Source: Roseivivax sp. THAF197b
GTDB taxonomy: Bacteria > Pseudomonadota > Alphaproteobacteria > Rhodobacterales > Rhodobacteraceae
Direction of reading: 5' to 3'
DNA: 64,000 nucleotides
Assembly: GCF_009363255.1 (NCBI RefSeq)
Contig: NZ_CP045318.1
Location: 2,841,501 to 2,905,500 of the forward strand
Made by a program: the position numbers and the translations under genes. Positions within the stretch are counted from its first letter, which is position 1, and every line of letters starts with the position of its first letter. Below are positions 19,418 to 31,805 of the stretch, piece by piece. Under the pieces are notes generated by a model. The model was not told the origin of the DNA. It was given only the letters and a program-made list of their open reading frames with translations, and made no database searches.

Positions 19418-20137
19418 ATGATCACCGCTTATCTCCGCGTTTTCCTGACCATGGTATTCCTGCTGATCGGCGCTGTGGCCTCGGCCGGCAGCCTGGCCCT
19501 GTCGGGCGGATTGTTCGCCGCGCGGGCCCCACTTTTCGAGGGTGTGGACAGGGCCGCCGCGCCGGACACGCGCAATCCCAGCTCGCTCTTTGCGGGGCGC
19601 GAAGGTACGACGCTCTTTCGGCAGGTGATCCATGCGGCCCCGCTTGCCGCTTTTGGCGACACGGCCGCCACGCATCTGCGCCACCTGATCGCCGATGCGG
19701 AGGCCGGGCCGATGGGCTACGACGCCGTGCAGCACGGCGCCCGGATCCGGCCCAAACACCCACCCACACAGATGACCATCGCGGAGATATATGCCTGGAT
19801 CGACCGGACGCCCGGGCAGCCGCACGCAATCGGTCGGTATCAGTTCATTCCCGCCACCCTGCGCCGATTGGTACGCAAGCTCGGGATTGACCCCGCGACG
19901 CGATTTTCCGCGTCTGTGCAGGACCGACTGGCGGATCAACTTCTGGAAGAGGCGGGGTTTTCCGACATGCGACGCGGCGCGACAAGTACCGAAGCCTTCA
20001 TGCACAATCTCGCGAAGATATGGGCGGGCCTGCCCACCGCGAATGGACGCAGCTATTATGACGGCTATGCGGGCAACAGCGCCACGATGACCTGGGATGT
20101 GTTCCGCACGAGGATGGATCAGATCTTTCCCGGCTAG
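19418..20137 (+). CDS. Exported lysozyme-like muramidase
   Basis: A 239-residue protein with a signal peptide (about 1-23, ending AVASA). The catalytic-like region has E95 in ADAEAGPMGYDAV and the GRYQF motif (139-143) found in phage-type lysozymes of the GH104-like group. It should cleave peptidoglycan in the periplasm or outside the cell. It is the only plus-strand gene inside the ribosomal series, flanked by the oxygenase and rplP, with 122 bases to the divergent oxygenase start. It may be a domesticated phage endolysin; a lytic transglycosylase is the alternative. Confidence 0.7.
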   Translation: MITAYLRVFLTMVFLLIGAVASAGSLALSGGLFAARAPLFEGVDRAAAPDTRNPSSLFAGREGTTLFRQVIHAAPLAAFGDTAATHLRHLIADAEAGPMGYDAVQHGARIRPKHPPTQMTIAEIYAWIDRTPGQPHAIGRYQFIPATLRRLVRKLGIDPATRFSASVQDRLADQLLEEAGFSDMRRGATSTEAFMHNLAKIWAGLPTANGRSYYDGYAGNSATMTWDVFRTRMDQIFPG

Positions 20138-20180
20138 ACGACGCCTCCGCAACACCCACGCGGCAAGCCTCCCGGAACGG

Positions 20181-20212
20181 AAAACGCCCCCACCGACATA
20201 TCGGCAGGGGCG
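20181..20212 (-). terminator. Intrinsic terminator after rplP
   Basis: Two-part stem (20185-20190 with 20207-20212, and an inner ccga/tcgg) followed on the minus strand by four T (complement of 20181-20184). It ends the rplB-rplP unit 35 bases past rplP, and could also receive the convergent lysozyme transcript. Confidence 0.75.
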
Positions 20213-20247
20213 CTTCGATTTTCAAAGCATCTCGGCAGGACCGGCGC

Positions 20248-20661
20248 TTACCAGTCCTCGCGCACCACGACGCGGGTCTTGACCGGCAGCTTCATCGACG
20301 CAAGGCGCAGCGCTTCGCGCGCGATATCTTCGGCGACGCCGTCGATCTCGAACATGACGCGGCCCGGCTTGACCTTGCAGGCCCAGAAATCGACGGAGCC
20401 CTTACCTTTACCCATCCGCACTTCGGTGGGCTTCGAGGTCACCGGGGTATCCGGGAAGATCCGGATCCAGACCCGGCCCTGACGCTTCATGTGACGCGTC
20501 ATGGCCCGGCGGGCAGCCTCGATCTGGCGCGCGGTGACGCGCTCAGGCTCGATCGATTTCAGACCGTAGGTGCCGAAGTTGAGATCAGAGCCGCCCTTGG
20601 CGACGCCCTTGATCCGGCCCTTCTGCTGCTTGCGGTACTTCGTTCTCTTCGGTTGAAGCAT
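20248..20661 (-). CDS. rplP: 50S ribosomal protein L16
   Basis: A 137-residue L16, which helps shape the A-site region. It has [16 protein letters not shown] and the loop [13 protein letters not shown]; its Arg82 corresponds to E. coli L16 Arg81, the residue hydroxylated by the oxygenase YcfD. It ends the S10-like unit here because a terminator follows instead of rpmC. Confidence 0.97.
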   Translation of the reverse strand: MLQPKRTKYRKQQKGRIKGVAKGGSDLNFGTYGLKSIEPERVTARQIEAARRAMTRHMKRQGRVWIRIFPDTPVTSKPTEVRMGKGKGSVDFWACKVKPGRVMFEIDGVAEDIAREALRLASMKLPVKTRVVVREDW

Positions 20662-20674
20662 CTGTCAAACCTCC

Positions 20675-21376
20675 TCAGCGACGCGGGCCGCGGGGTGCGG
20701 GGCCGTCTTGCAGCTCCTGCGCCTTGCGGTCACGTGCCTGGGGATCGTGCTCCATGATCTCGCCTTTGAAGATCCAGACCTTGATCCCGATGATGCCGTA
20801 AGGCGTTTGCGCCTCGACGATGGCGTGGTCGATATCCGCGCGCAGGGTGTGCAGCGGAACGGAGCCCTCGTGGTAATGCTCGGTCCGGGCGATCTCGGCG
20901 CCGCCGAGGCGGCCCGCGACGTTCACCTTGATGCCGAGTGCGCCCATGCGCATCGCGTTCTGCACCGCGCGCTTCATGGCACGACGGAACGAGACACGAC
21001 GCTCGAGCTGCTGAGCGATGTTCTCGCCCACGAGACGCGCATCAAGCTCGGGCTTGCGCACTTCCACGATGTTGAGGTGCAACTCGCTGTCGGTCATGCC
21101 CGCGAGCTTCTTGCGCAGCACCTCGATATCCGCGCCCTTCTTGCCGATGATGACACCCGGACGGGCGGCATGGATCGTGACACGGCACTTCTTGTGCGGA
21201 CGCTCGATGATGATGCGGGCGACGCCGGCCTGCTTGCACTCTTCGTGGATGAACTCGCGCATTGCGATGTCTTCCAGGAGGAGATCACCATAGTCCTTGG
21301 TATCGGCGTACCAGCGGCTATCCCAGGTGCGGTTGACCTGGAGGCGCATGCCGATCGGATTGGTCTTGTTACCCAT
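20675..21376 (-). CDS. rpsC: 30S ribosomal protein S3
   Basis: A 233-residue S3 with the KH-domain loop [13 protein letters not shown] and the helicase-active C-terminal domain ([10 protein letters not shown]). ATG at 21376 overlaps the rplV stop by one base; the longer in-frame extension inside rplV is rejected. It lies 13 bases before rplP. Confidence 0.97.
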   Translation of the reverse strand: MGNKTNPIGMRLQVNRTWDSRWYADTKDYGDLLLEDIAMREFIHEECKQAGVARIIIERPHKKCRVTIHAARPGVIIGKKGADIEVLRKKLAGMTDSELHLNIVEVRKPELDARLVGENIAQQLERRVSFRRAMKRAVQNAMRMGALGIKVNVAGRLGGAEIARTEHYHEGSVPLHTLRADIDHAIVEAQTPYGIIGIKVWIFKGEIMEHDPQARDRKAQELQDGPAPRGPRR

Positions 21377-21756
21377 TAGACTTGCTCCTCGATCTGACGC
21401 ACCTTGATGGTGATTTCCGAGAACGGCTTCATGATGCGGCCGAAGCGACCACGGGCACGGGGACGCCCGCGCTTCATCACGAGGTTCTTGCCGACCCAGG
21501 CTTCTGCGACGACGAGTTCGTCGACATCGAGACCGTGGTTGTTCTCGGCATTGGCGATCGCCGATTGCAGGCATTTGCGCACGTCAATGGCGACGCGCTT
21601 GTTCGAGAAGGTCAGATCGGTCAGCGCCTTCTCGACCTTCTTGCCGCGGATCATGGCAGCGACGAGGTTCAGCTTCTGCGGGCTGGTGCGCAGCATGCGC
21701 AGCTTGGCCATCGCCTCATTGTCCGCCACGCGGCGGGGATTCTTATCCTTGCCCAT
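21376..21756 (-). CDS. rplV: 50S ribosomal protein L22
   Basis: A 126-residue L22 that lines the exit tunnel: [20 protein letters not shown] and C-terminal hairpin [20 protein letters not shown]. Three bases after rpsS. Confidence 0.97.
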   Translation of the reverse strand: MGKDKNPRRVADNEAMAKLRMLRTSPQKLNLVAAMIRGKKVEKALTDLTFSNKRVAIDVRKCLQSAIANAENNHGLDVDELVVAEAWVGKNLVMKRGRPRARGRFGRIMKPFSEITIKVRQIEEQV

Positions 21757-21759
21757 GGC

Positions 21760-22038
21760 TTACTTCCTCTTGGCTTTCTTGTCCGCCGCATGCCCGTAAT
21801 AGGTGCGGGTGGGGGAGTATTCCCCGAACTTCTGGCCGATCATGTCCTCGGTCACGTTGACGGGAACGTGCTTGCGACCGTTGTAGACGCCGAACGTCAG
21901 GCCCACGAACTGGGGCAGGATCGTCGAGCGGCGCGACCAGATCTTGATGACTTCATTGCGCCCGGATTCGCGCGACGCCTCGGCCTTCTTGAGGACGTAG
22001 GCATCCACGAAGGGGCCTTTCCATACGGAACGTGTCAT
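21760..22038 (-). CDS. rpsS: 30S ribosomal protein S19
   Basis: A 92-residue S19: [18 protein letters not shown] with [19 protein letters not shown] and [16 protein letters not shown]. Three bases after rplB. Confidence 0.97.
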   Translation of the reverse strand: MTRSVWKGPFVDAYVLKKAEASRESGRNEVIKIWSRRSTILPQFVGLTFGVYNGRKHVPVNVTEDMIGQKFGEYSPTRTYYGHAADKKAKRK

Positions 22039-22041
22039 GAC

Positions 22042-22884
22042 TTAGCGCCTCTTCTTGCGAGCGTGGCGCGAACGCAGGATGAGCTTCTGCGACGCCTTGT
22101 TGGTGTTGCGGGTGCGCGCGCCCTTGGTGGGCTTGCCCCACGGGGTCACGGGGTGACGACCACCCGAGGTCCGGCCTTCACCACCACCGTGCGGGTGGTC
22201 GATCGGGTTCATGACCACACCGCGGACCGAGGGACGCTTGCCCATGTGGCGCACGCGGCCGGCCTTGCCGAGGTTCTGGTTCGAGTTGTCGGGGTTCGAC
22301 ACCGCACCGACCGTGGCCAGGCATTCCTGACGCACGAGGCGAAGTTCACCCGAGGAGAGGCGGATCTGCGCGTAGCCACCGTCACGGCCGACGAACTGGG
22401 CGTAGGTGCCTGCGGCGCGTGCGATCTGACCACCTTTGCCGGGCTTCAGCTCGATGTTGTGGACGATCGTACCGATCGGCATGCCCGAGAAGGGCATCGC
22501 GTTACCGGGCTTGATGTCGGCCTTCGCGCTGGCGATCACGCGGTCGCCGATGGCGAGGCGCTGGGGTGCCAGGATGTAGGCCTGCTCGCCATCGTCATAC
22601 TGGATGAGGGCGATGAAGGCGGTCCGGTTGGGATCGTATTCGATGCGCGCGACGGTTGCGCCGACGTCGAACTTGTTCCGCTTGAAATCGACGATCCGGT
22701 AGAGGCGTTTCGCCCCGCCACCGCGGCGTCGTGCCGTGATACGTCCGGTGTTGTTACGGCCGCCCGATTTCGTCAGACCCTCGGTGAGGGCTTTGACGGG
22801 ACGTCCTTTCCACAGCTCCGAACGGTCGATCAGCACCAGCCCGCGCTGGCCCGGCGTCGTCGGCTTGTACGACTTGAGTGCCAT
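22042..22884 (-). CDS. rplB: 50S ribosomal protein L2
   Basis: A 280-residue L2, needed for subunit joining and peptidyl transfer. The conserved C-terminal segment reads [18 protein letters not shown]. It starts a new unit: a lipoprotein gene and a terminator lie between it and rplW. Confidence 0.97.
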   Translation of the reverse strand: MALKSYKPTTPGQRGLVLIDRSELWKGRPVKALTEGLTKSGGRNNTGRITARRRGGGAKRLYRIVDFKRNKFDVGATVARIEYDPNRTAFIALIQYDDGEQAYILAPQRLAIGDRVIASAKADIKPGNAMPFSGMPIGTIVHNIELKPGKGGQIARAAGTYAQFVGRDGGYAQIRLSSGELRLVRQECLATVGAVSNPDNSNQNLGKAGRVRHMGKRPSVRGVVMNPIDHPHGGGEGRTSGGRHPVTPWGKPTKGARTRNTNKASQKLILRSRHARKKRR

Positions 22885-23020
22885 GCTTTCTGTCTTCCGT
22901 ATATGCAGCCCGGCTCTCCCCGATCGGGAGCACCGCGCTTATGTGATGAGGGAAGGCGTGGTGCCCTCCTTCGGATATAGGCCCCCTTAGGTGCCCGGTG
23001 GTATGGCTCTTGCGAGCAAA

Positions 23021-23046
23021 CGCAAAGCCCCGGACGAATCCGGGGC
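23021..23046 (-). terminator. Intrinsic terminator after the lipoprotein gene
   Basis: Perfect 8-bp stem (23027-23034 with 23039-23046, tetraloop) followed on the minus strand by TTT-GCG-TTT. It separates the lipoprotein transcript from rplB. Confidence 0.7.
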
Positions 23047-23108
23047 GGTGCGGTTGGGTGGCGTTTAAGGAAGGATGTCCCGAGGGTCAAGCGGTGATGC
23101 AGGGTGTA

Positions 23109-23189
23109 GGGAATGGTGGGTTTTCACCCACCCTACGGGGCGGTGTATCTCGGGCTGACACGTGGGGTAGGTGAAAACCCACCATTCCC
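23109..23189. repeat. Inverted pair of REP units (REPIN)
   Basis: Units at 23115-23136 and 23162-23183 are inverted copies of the 22-base family, spaced by 25 bases. The outer flanks GGGAAT (23109-23114) and ATTCCC (23184-23189) extend the symmetry, so the element as mobilised is probably the full 81 bases. Confidence 0.85.
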
Positions 23190-23266
23190 GATCCAAAGGC
23201 CTCCAGCGCGCCCGAAAGCCCCTGCCGCACACCACAACGTCCAATGCCCAATCCATGCCCAGACCT

Positions 23267-23776
23267 TCAGATCGGCGGTCCCCATTCATAGCGCGGGTCG
23301 TCCTCATCCGCCGACCAGTAGAGCACCCCGCCCCACCGCCAGGGATCGAGCACGATCCCGTCATAGAGCGTTCCGCCGCGCGCTGAGATCACCGCGGAAT
23401 GATGGATCACCCGGAAGCCCTCGGGCGGCGATGTCGACCAATGCAGCGACAGCGTCTCGAACTGCTCCTCCCGCAGGCGCTCCAGCATCGCGCGCGCCCA
23501 GTCGTTGCAGAGGCCCTTTTCACGGATGCCCTCCAGCACCTTGAAGTTATGGACGAGCGGCGGATCCGTGACCTGCCACTCCTCCTTCAACTGCAAAGGA
23601 TAGGCATAGGCGATCTCTGCCGCGCGCCGGGCCTCCTCCGGATCGACCTCCGGACCAAGGGCCACGAGCGCCCGCGCCAGCGCCTCCGGACCGCCCTGCC
23701 CGTCCGGCGGCGGCGCAGAACAGGCGGCCAGCGCCAGGAACAAAAGCGCCACCAGGAATCGGGCCAGTTGTCTCAT
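23267..23776 (-). CDS. Lipoprotein with a Cys-His-Asp arrangement, function unknown
   Basis: A 169-residue lipoprotein: signal peptide with lipobox LALAAC, lipidated Cys19. The mature part has C90 in KGLCNDWARAM, H126 in VIHHSAVI and D144 in IVLDPWRWG. That order and spacing resemble transglutaminase-like or papain-fold cysteine enzymes, so a periplasmic peptidase or amidase is possible. I do not recognise a named family. It interrupts the S10 operon between rplW and rplB and has its own terminator. Confidence 0.7.
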   Translation of the reverse strand: MRQLARFLVALLFLALAACSAPPPDGQGGPEALARALVALGPEVDPEEARRAAEIAYAYPLQLKEEWQVTDPPLVHNFKVLEGIREKGLCNDWARAMLERLREEQFETLSLHWSTSPPEGFRVIHHSAVISARGGTLYDGIVLDPWRWGGVLYWSADEDDPRYEWGPPI

Positions 23777-23875
23777 ACGGGTTCACTCTCGATGGCTGCC
23801 AAGCCGGACCCTATGCAGGTCGCACGGGAACTGCCATGGGCGAACGTCCCACATGCGCGAACCTTCGCGTGAAAA

Positions 23876-23909
23876 GCAAAAACCCCGACCGCGTCTGCAG
23901 CCGGGGTTT
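23876..23909 (-). terminator. Intrinsic terminator after rplW
   Basis: An 8-bp stem (23880-23887 with 23902-23909, 14-base loop) followed on the minus strand by a T-rich tract (complement of 23876-23882). It closes the rpsJ-rplC-rplD-rplW unit. Confidence 0.8.
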
Positions 23910-23951
23910 CGCCATTTTTCTGCGAGGCCGAAGTCCGGCCCCGTGATCCGA

Positions 23952-24248
23952 TCAGAGACCGGTGGTCACGTCGATCGTGTTGCCCTCTTCGAGCGTCACG
24001 TAGGCCTTCTTCACGTCCGACCGACGACCGGGGCGACCGCGGAACCGCTTGGTCTTGCCCTTGGTGATCGAGGTGTTTACGGCCTTGACCTTCACACCGA
24101 ACAGCGCCTCGACCGCATCCTTGATCTGCGGCTTGGAGCTGTCGATGGCCACTTCGAAGACCACGGCGTTGTTTTCAGACGCCATCGTGGACTTCTCGGT
24201 GATGATCGGCTTGCGGATCACATCGTAATGTTCAGCATTCGCGCTCAT
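23952..24248 (-). CDS. rplW: 50S ribosomal protein L23
   Basis: A 98-residue L23 at the tunnel exit, the docking site for trigger factor and [23 protein letters not shown], with [18 protein letters not shown]. It overlaps rplD by 4 bases. Confidence 0.97.
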   Translation of the reverse strand: MSANAEHYDVIRKPIITEKSTMASENNAVVFEVAIDSSKPQIKDAVEALFGVKVKAVNTSITKGKTKRFRGRPGRRSDVKKAYVTLEEGNTIDVTTGL

Positions 24249-24862
24249 TTCAGACGAGCCTCCAGTGCTTCGACACCCGCCTTGGTGAGCACCAGCGTGT
24301 CACGCTTGAGGATGTCATAGACGTTTGCGCCCATGGACGGCAGCACGTCGAGGCCATCGATGTTGGCCGCGGCACGAGCGAAGTTCTCGTTCACCTCGGC
24401 GCCGTCGATGACGAGCGCGCGTTTCCAGCCGCGATCCGCGACCATCTTGGCGAGCGTCTTGGTCTTGCCATCGGCATCCGCGGTGTCGATCACGACCAGC
24501 GAGCCGTCCTTCAGCTTCGACGACAGGGCCATTTTCAGACCAAGCGCGCGCACCTTCTTGGGCAGCTCATGGGCGTGGCTGCGGGGCGTCGGGCCCTTGT
24601 AGATGCCACCCGAGCGGAAGATCGGCGCCTTGCGGGAGCCGTGGCGTGCGCCGCCGGTGCCCTTCTGGCGATAGATCTTCTTGGTCGAGTAGCTGACCTC
24701 CGAGCGACCCAGCGTGGAGTGGGTGCCCTGCTGCGCCTTGTTGCGCTGCCAGCGGACGACGCGGTGCAGGATGTCGGCGCGGGGTTCGAGGCCGAAGACC
24801 TCGTCACCGAGCTCGACCGACCCGGCTGCGCCGCCGTCGAGTTTGATCACGTCGAGTTTCAT
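24245..24862 (-). CDS. rplD: 50S ribosomal protein L4
   Basis: A 205-residue L4 with the tunnel loop [20 protein letters not shown]. In E. coli it autoregulates the S10 operon. It overlaps both rplC and rplW by 4 bases, so the three are translationally coupled. Confidence 0.97.
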   Translation of the reverse strand: MKLDVIKLDGGAAGSVELGDEVFGLEPRADILHRVVRWQRNKAQQGTHSTLGRSEVSYSTKKIYRQKGTGGARHGSRKAPIFRSGGIYKGPTPRSHAHELPKKVRALGLKMALSSKLKDGSLVVIDTADADGKTKTLAKMVADRGWKRALVIDGAEVNENFARAAANIDGLDVLPSMGANVYDILKRDTLVLTKAGVEALEARLK

Positions 24863-25716
24863 TCCTCACCGTCCTTCTTCTCGGTGCCCTCGGCATCGGC
24901 CGCGATGTCGGCTTCCGCCTCTTTCAGGGCCTCTTCCTGCTGAGCGGCTTCCTCTGCCAGACGCGCTTCTTCGGCGGCTTTCGCCTCCTCTTCAGCGGCC
25001 TTGGCGGCTTCCTCGGCAAGACGCTTGGCTTCGTCGGCAGCCGACTTCAGCGCCGCGGGGAGAATGATGTTCTCCGGCGTGGGCTTCTTGACGGCGTCCT
25101 TGACGGTGACCCAGCCACCCTTGGCGCCCGGAACCGCGCCCTTGACCATGATCAGGCCACGGTCGGCGTCGGTCTTGACGACCTGCAGGTTCTGCGTGGT
25201 CACGCGCACGGCGCCCATGTGGCCCGCCATCTTCTTGCCCTTGAACACCTTGCCGGGGTCCTGACACTGGCCGGTCGAGCCGTGCGAACGGTGCGAAATC
25301 GAGACACCGTGCGAAGCGCGCAGACCACCGAAGTTGTGACGCTTCATCGCACCGGCGAAACCCTTACCGATCGAGGTGCCGGAGATGTCCACGAACTGAC
25401 CTTCGAAGTAATGGTCCGCCGTGATCTCTTCGCCGACCTCGATGAGGTTCTCGGGCGCCACGCGGAATTCCGCGATCTTGCGCTTGGGCTCCACCTTCGC
25501 GGCGGCGAAATGGCCGCGCATCGGCTTCGAGACGTTCTTGGCTTTGACTGTGCCGCTGCCGAGTTGGACAGCCGCATAGCCATGATTTTCGACGGTCCGC
25601 TGCGCCACGACCTGCAACTTGTCCAGTTGCAGAACGGTGACGGGAATCTGCTTGCCGTCTTCCATGAAGAGCCGGGTCATGCCGACCTTCTTTGCGATCA
25701 CTCCAGAGCGCATCAT
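24859..25716 (-). CDS. rplC: 50S ribosomal protein L3 with long acidic tail
   Basis: A 285-residue L3. The family core ends near residue 225; a further stretch of about 60 residues is rich in Ala and Glu ([18 protein letters not shown] and so on) and should form a charged helix or coiled coil. Such tails occur in alphaproteobacterial L3. The core has the loop [18 protein letters not shown] (with GLRASHG here) near the peptidyl transferase centre. It lies 12 bases after rpsJ. Confidence 0.96.
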   Translation of the reverse strand: MMRSGVIAKKVGMTRLFMEDGKQIPVTVLQLDKLQVVAQRTVENHGYAAVQLGSGTVKAKNVSKPMRGHFAAAKVEPKRKIAEFRVAPENLIEVGEEITADHYFEGQFVDISGTSIGKGFAGAMKRHNFGGLRASHGVSISHRSHGSTGQCQDPGKVFKGKKMAGHMGAVRVTTQNLQVVKTDADRGLIMVKGAVPGAKGGWVTVKDAVKKPTPENIILPAALKSAADEAKRLAEEAAKAAEEEAKAAEEARLAEEAAQQEEALKEAEADIAADAEGTEKKDGEE

Positions 25717-25728
25717 GATCTGCCCTCC

Positions 25729-26037
25729 TTAAACCTTGATCTCGACGTCCACACCGGCCGCGAGGTCGAGCTTCATCAGCGCGTCGACGGTCTGCGGGGT
25801 GGGATCGACGATGTCGAGAAGCCGCTTGTGGGTGCGGATCTCGAACTGGTCACGGGACTTCTTGTTCACGTGGGGACCACGCAGAACGGTGAAGCGCTCG
25901 ATCTTGTTCGGCAGCGGGATGGGACCGCGCACATCGGCGCCGGTCCGCTTGGCGGTGTTGACGATTTCCTGGGTGCTGGCATCCAGCACGCGGTAATCGA
26001 ACGCCTTGAGCCGAATGCGAATGTTCTGGCTTTGCAT
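25729..26037 (-). CDS. rpsJ: 30S ribosomal protein S10
   Basis: A 102-residue S10: [40 protein letters not shown]10 also acts as NusE in antitermination. ATG at 26037 is canonical; an in-frame ATG 28 codons upstream is rejected. The 193-base gap to tuf probably holds its promoter. Confidence 0.97.
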   Translation of the reverse strand: MQSQNIRIRLKAFDYRVLDASTQEIVNTAKRTGADVRGPIPLPNKIERFTVLRGPHVNKKSRDQFEIRTHKRLLDIVDPTPQTVDALMKLDLAAGVDVEIKV

Positions 26038-26230
26038 AAGTCTGGCCTTATCTTGGCGCGTTTGAGTTGAGAGGAAGAGGCAGGACCACCCTGCCGCTTC
26101 TTCGAACCCCAGCTGGACCATCGCCCTGGCCCGGTCCGGATATCATCCGGCGTCCGAGAGGAACTTTGATCCAATTTTTTTCAACGGTGATCCGACGTCC
26201 CGCGCGCAGGCACGGGACGCCAAGAGCCGA

Positions 26231-27406
<1,176 letters not shown>

Positions 27407-27433
27407 GATATGGCCTCCTGTTCTCTAGCGGAT

Positions 27434-27455
27434 GGTGGGCCATGGCCCACCCTAC
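27434..27455. repeat. Variant REP-like palindrome between fusA and tuf
   Basis: GGTGGG-CCATGG-CCCACC followed by CTAC. It keeps the outer arms and the CTAC flank of the main repeat family but has a different centre, so it may belong to a related REP family. Confidence 0.65.
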
Positions 27456-27492
27456 GGTGATGGGTAGGGCGGGGTCTCCCCCGCCACCCGGC

Positions 27493-29634
<2,142 letters not shown>

Positions 29635-29662
29635 TGGGAATGGTCCTCAGGCTAAAGTGATA

Positions 29663-30133
29663 TTACCAGCGGTAGTGGCTGAATGCCTTGTTGGCATCGG
29701 CCATCTTGTGCGTGTCTTCGCGCTTCTTCACGGCCGAGCCACGGGACTGAACAGCGTCCAGAAGTTCACCGGCAAGGCGCTCTTCCATGGTGTTCTCGTT
29801 GCGGCCGCGCGATGCGGTGATCAGCCAACGGATCGCCAGCGCTTCGCGGCGCTCGGGGCGGACTTCGACGGGCACCTGGTAGGTGGCACCACCGACGCGG
29901 CGCGAGCGAACCTCGACGGCGGGCTTGATGTTGTCGAGCGCCTCGTGGAACACCTCGATGGGCGCGCGCTTGATCTTGCCTTCGACGCGATCGAGCGCGT
30001 TGTAGACGATCCGCTCGGCGACGGATTTCTTGCCGTCCACCATCAGGTTGTTCATGAACTTGGTCAGAACCGTATCGCCAAATTTGGCGTCGGGCAGAAT
30101 CTCGCGCTTTTCAGCAGAGTGACGACGGGACAT
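29663..30133 (-). CDS. rpsG: 30S ribosomal protein S7
   Basis: A 156-residue S7 of the standard length: [20 protein letters not shown] and [24 protein letters not shown]. It organises the 30S head and the exit site. 12 bases after rpsL. Confidence 0.97.
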   Translation of the reverse strand: MSRRHSAEKREILPDAKFGDTVLTKFMNNLMVDGKKSVAERIVYNALDRVEGKIKRAPIEVFHEALDNIKPAVEVRSRRVGGATYQVPVEVRPERREALAIRWLITASRGRNENTMEERLAGELLDAVQSRGSAVKKREDTHKMADANKAFSHYRW

Positions 30134-30145
30134 GGTGTAATCCTC

Positions 30146-30517
30146 TTACTTCGGACGCTTGGCGCCATACTTCGAACGGCGCTGCTTACGGTCCTTGACG
30201 CCCTGGGTATCAAGCACACCGCGCAGGATGTGGTAGCGCACACCCGGAAGGTCTTTCACACGACCGCCGCGGATGAGCACGACCGAGTGCTCCTGCAGGT
30301 TGTGGCTTTCGCCCGGAATGTAGCTGATGACTTCGAAGCCGTTGGTCAGACGCACCTTGGCCACTTTCCGCATCGCCGAGTTCGGCTTCTTCGGTGTGGT
30401 GGTGTAGACGCGCGTGCAAACGCCCCGCTTCTGGGGGCACTGCTCGAGGTGCATCGACTTCGAGCGCTTGACTTTGGGCTGCCGCGGCTTGCGGATCAGC
30501 TGCTGGATCGTTGGCAT
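30146..30517 (-). CDS. rpsL: 30S ribosomal protein S12
   Basis: A 123-residue S12 of the decoding centre: [37 protein letters not shown] and [16 protein letters not shown]. Lys at PKKPN and PGVRY lie at positions where streptomycin-resistance changes occur in other species; both are wild type here. First gene of the str operon. ATG at 30517 is canonical; a 20-residue extension upstream is rejected. Confidence 0.97.
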   Translation of the reverse strand: MPTIQQLIRKPRQPKVKRSKSMHLEQCPQKRGVCTRVYTTTPKKPNSAMRKVAKVRLTNGFEVISYIPGESHNLQEHSVVLIRGGRVKDLPGVRYHILRGVLDTQGVKDRKQRRSKYGAKRPK

Positions 30518-30992
30518 TCCGGATTCCCCGTATAGCTCACATATGGGTGCGCAAGGCCCGGGCCCGGCGCGGTTCAATCGTTCGGCATGCCCGCGCGTCC
30601 GCGGGAATACCTGCTGTCTCTCTGAGAGGGCCTCCGGGGCGCCTGAATGGCCGCGCCGCCGTCTCCGGTCTGGTCCCCGCCGGGGCCACGATAGCCCGAC
30701 GCAAAAAGCCGCATTCGTTCCCTCATCTCGGGAACGACGCGGGAGATACCAGAGGATCGGGGCAACTGGGCCCGGATCATGACCGCTTCTCGTCTGTGTG
30801 TTCAGACCGGGCGCATGGATGCGGGTCCGGTCAGGATGGGCGGCGTATATGGGGAGTCGGATAGCTTGTCAACAGCCGCGGGAGCACACATTCGGGGCGT
30901 GTTTCGGCCAAGCATGCACGGCTCTTGTCCGCATCGCCGCCCAATGTCAGCCTAGCGCGGAAAAGCATGGTTTCGCGCGAGGCACAATCGAC
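30518..30992. other. Gap between rpsL and the rhamnosyltransferase-like gene
   Basis: 475 bases with the str promoter at 30844-30872 and a long GC-rich leader for rpsL. No coding sequence is convincing. The plus-strand promoter of the next gene must lie in 30880-30985 but is not obvious. Confidence 0.5.
30844..30872 (-). promoter_or_regulatory. Strong candidate promoter of the str operon
   Basis: Minus strand TTGACA (30872-30867), a 17-base spacer and TATACG (30849-30844). This is the best sigma70-like match in the window. It implies a leader of about 320 bases before rpsL. Confidence 0.65.
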
Positions 30993-31805
30993 ATGCAGGT
31001 GATCGGATTCTGCCGCTTCTCCTATCCCGCCGAGGGGGGCTTCCAGGTCGAACATGACGACCTCGCAGAGCGCATGGCCTATCTCTATGCGCCCGCCCGC
31101 CTCGAGGAAAGGCTGCGCCTCTTCGAGACGATCTGCCTCCCCTCCATTGCCGCCCAGACCGATCCCGACTTCACCTTCGTAATATTGACCGGCGACAGCC
31201 TGCCGGACGCGACCCGCGCGACGCTTGACGCGCTGATCGCCGATGTGCCGCAGGCGGTGATCGAAGCGCGTCCGCCCGGCCCACACCGCAAGGTCTGTCA
31301 GGATGCCATCAACGCCGCGCGGCACGACATCGCGGAACCCTGCCTGCAATTCCGCCATGACGACGACGACGCGGTGGCGGTGGATTTCGTCGCGTCGCTG
31401 CGGCAGGCGGCGACGGATTGCGCGGCCCTTTGTGCGGCCAACCGGCTCGTGGGCTTCGACTGGAACCGTGGCTATCTGGTCAGCGCCGACGCGCGTGGCC
31501 TCTGTGCGGAGCCCGTCACTCATCCTTATTGGGGCGTCGCGCAGGCGCTTTATGTGCAAGGCGGCGTGCGGCAGAGCGTGATGAATTTCGGCCACCAGAA
31601 GATCAACCTGCACATGCCGACCGTGACCTTCAACGCGCCCGAGATGTATCTGCGCGGCCATAACGGCTTCAACGACTCGCGGCAGAAGAACCATGTGAAG
31701 CCGCATCCCCTGCCCCGCCTCGACGCGGCGGGCGAAGACGCGATCAAGGCGCGCTTCAACGTGGACGCGGAGCGCGTGCGGGCTGTGTTTCGCTCCGGGC
31801 CCTGA
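30993..31805 (+). CDS. Putative rhamnosyl transferase-like glycosyltransferase
   Basis: A 270-residue protein resembling the Pfam putative rhamnosyl transferase group. The GT-A-like features are the N-terminal strand VIGFCRFSYP, LRLFETICLPSIAAQTDPDF, and an acidic metal-binding-like run in FRHDDDDAVAVDF (about 120-132). A sugar-transfer role in surface polysaccharide is likely but the donor is unknown. ATG at 30993 is chosen; the ORF stays open 65 codons further upstream without family-like content. Its last 50 bases overlap the convergent transporter gene. Confidence 0.7.
   Translation: MQVIGFCRFSYPAEGGFQVEHDDLAERMAYLYAPARLEERLRLFETICLPSIAAQTDPDFTFVILTGDSLPDATRATLDALIADVPQAVIEARPPGPHRKVCQDAINAARHDIAEPCLQFRHDDDDAVAVDFVASLRQAATDCAALCAANRLVGFDWNRGYLVSADARGLCAEPVTHPYWGVAQALYVQGGVRQSVMNFGHQKINLHMPTVTFNAPEMYLRGHNGFNDSRQKNHVKPHPLPRLDAAGEDAIKARFNVDAERVRAVFRSGP

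Larger units (their letters stand above)
22885..23266. other. Gap between rplB and the lipoprotein gene
   Basis: 382 bases containing the terminator at 23024-23046 and an inverted REP pair (23115-23183). A minus-strand promoter for rplB must lie in 22890-23020, but I see no hexamer pair good enough to name. Confidence 0.55.

Noticed and set aside
21382-22980. A long plus-strand frame over rplV, rpsS and rplB
   Set aside because: Antisense shadow of three ribosomal genes.
26196-26219. Hairpin after tuf as an intrinsic terminator
   Set aside because: Stem of 7 bp but no T run on the minus strand, so not called.
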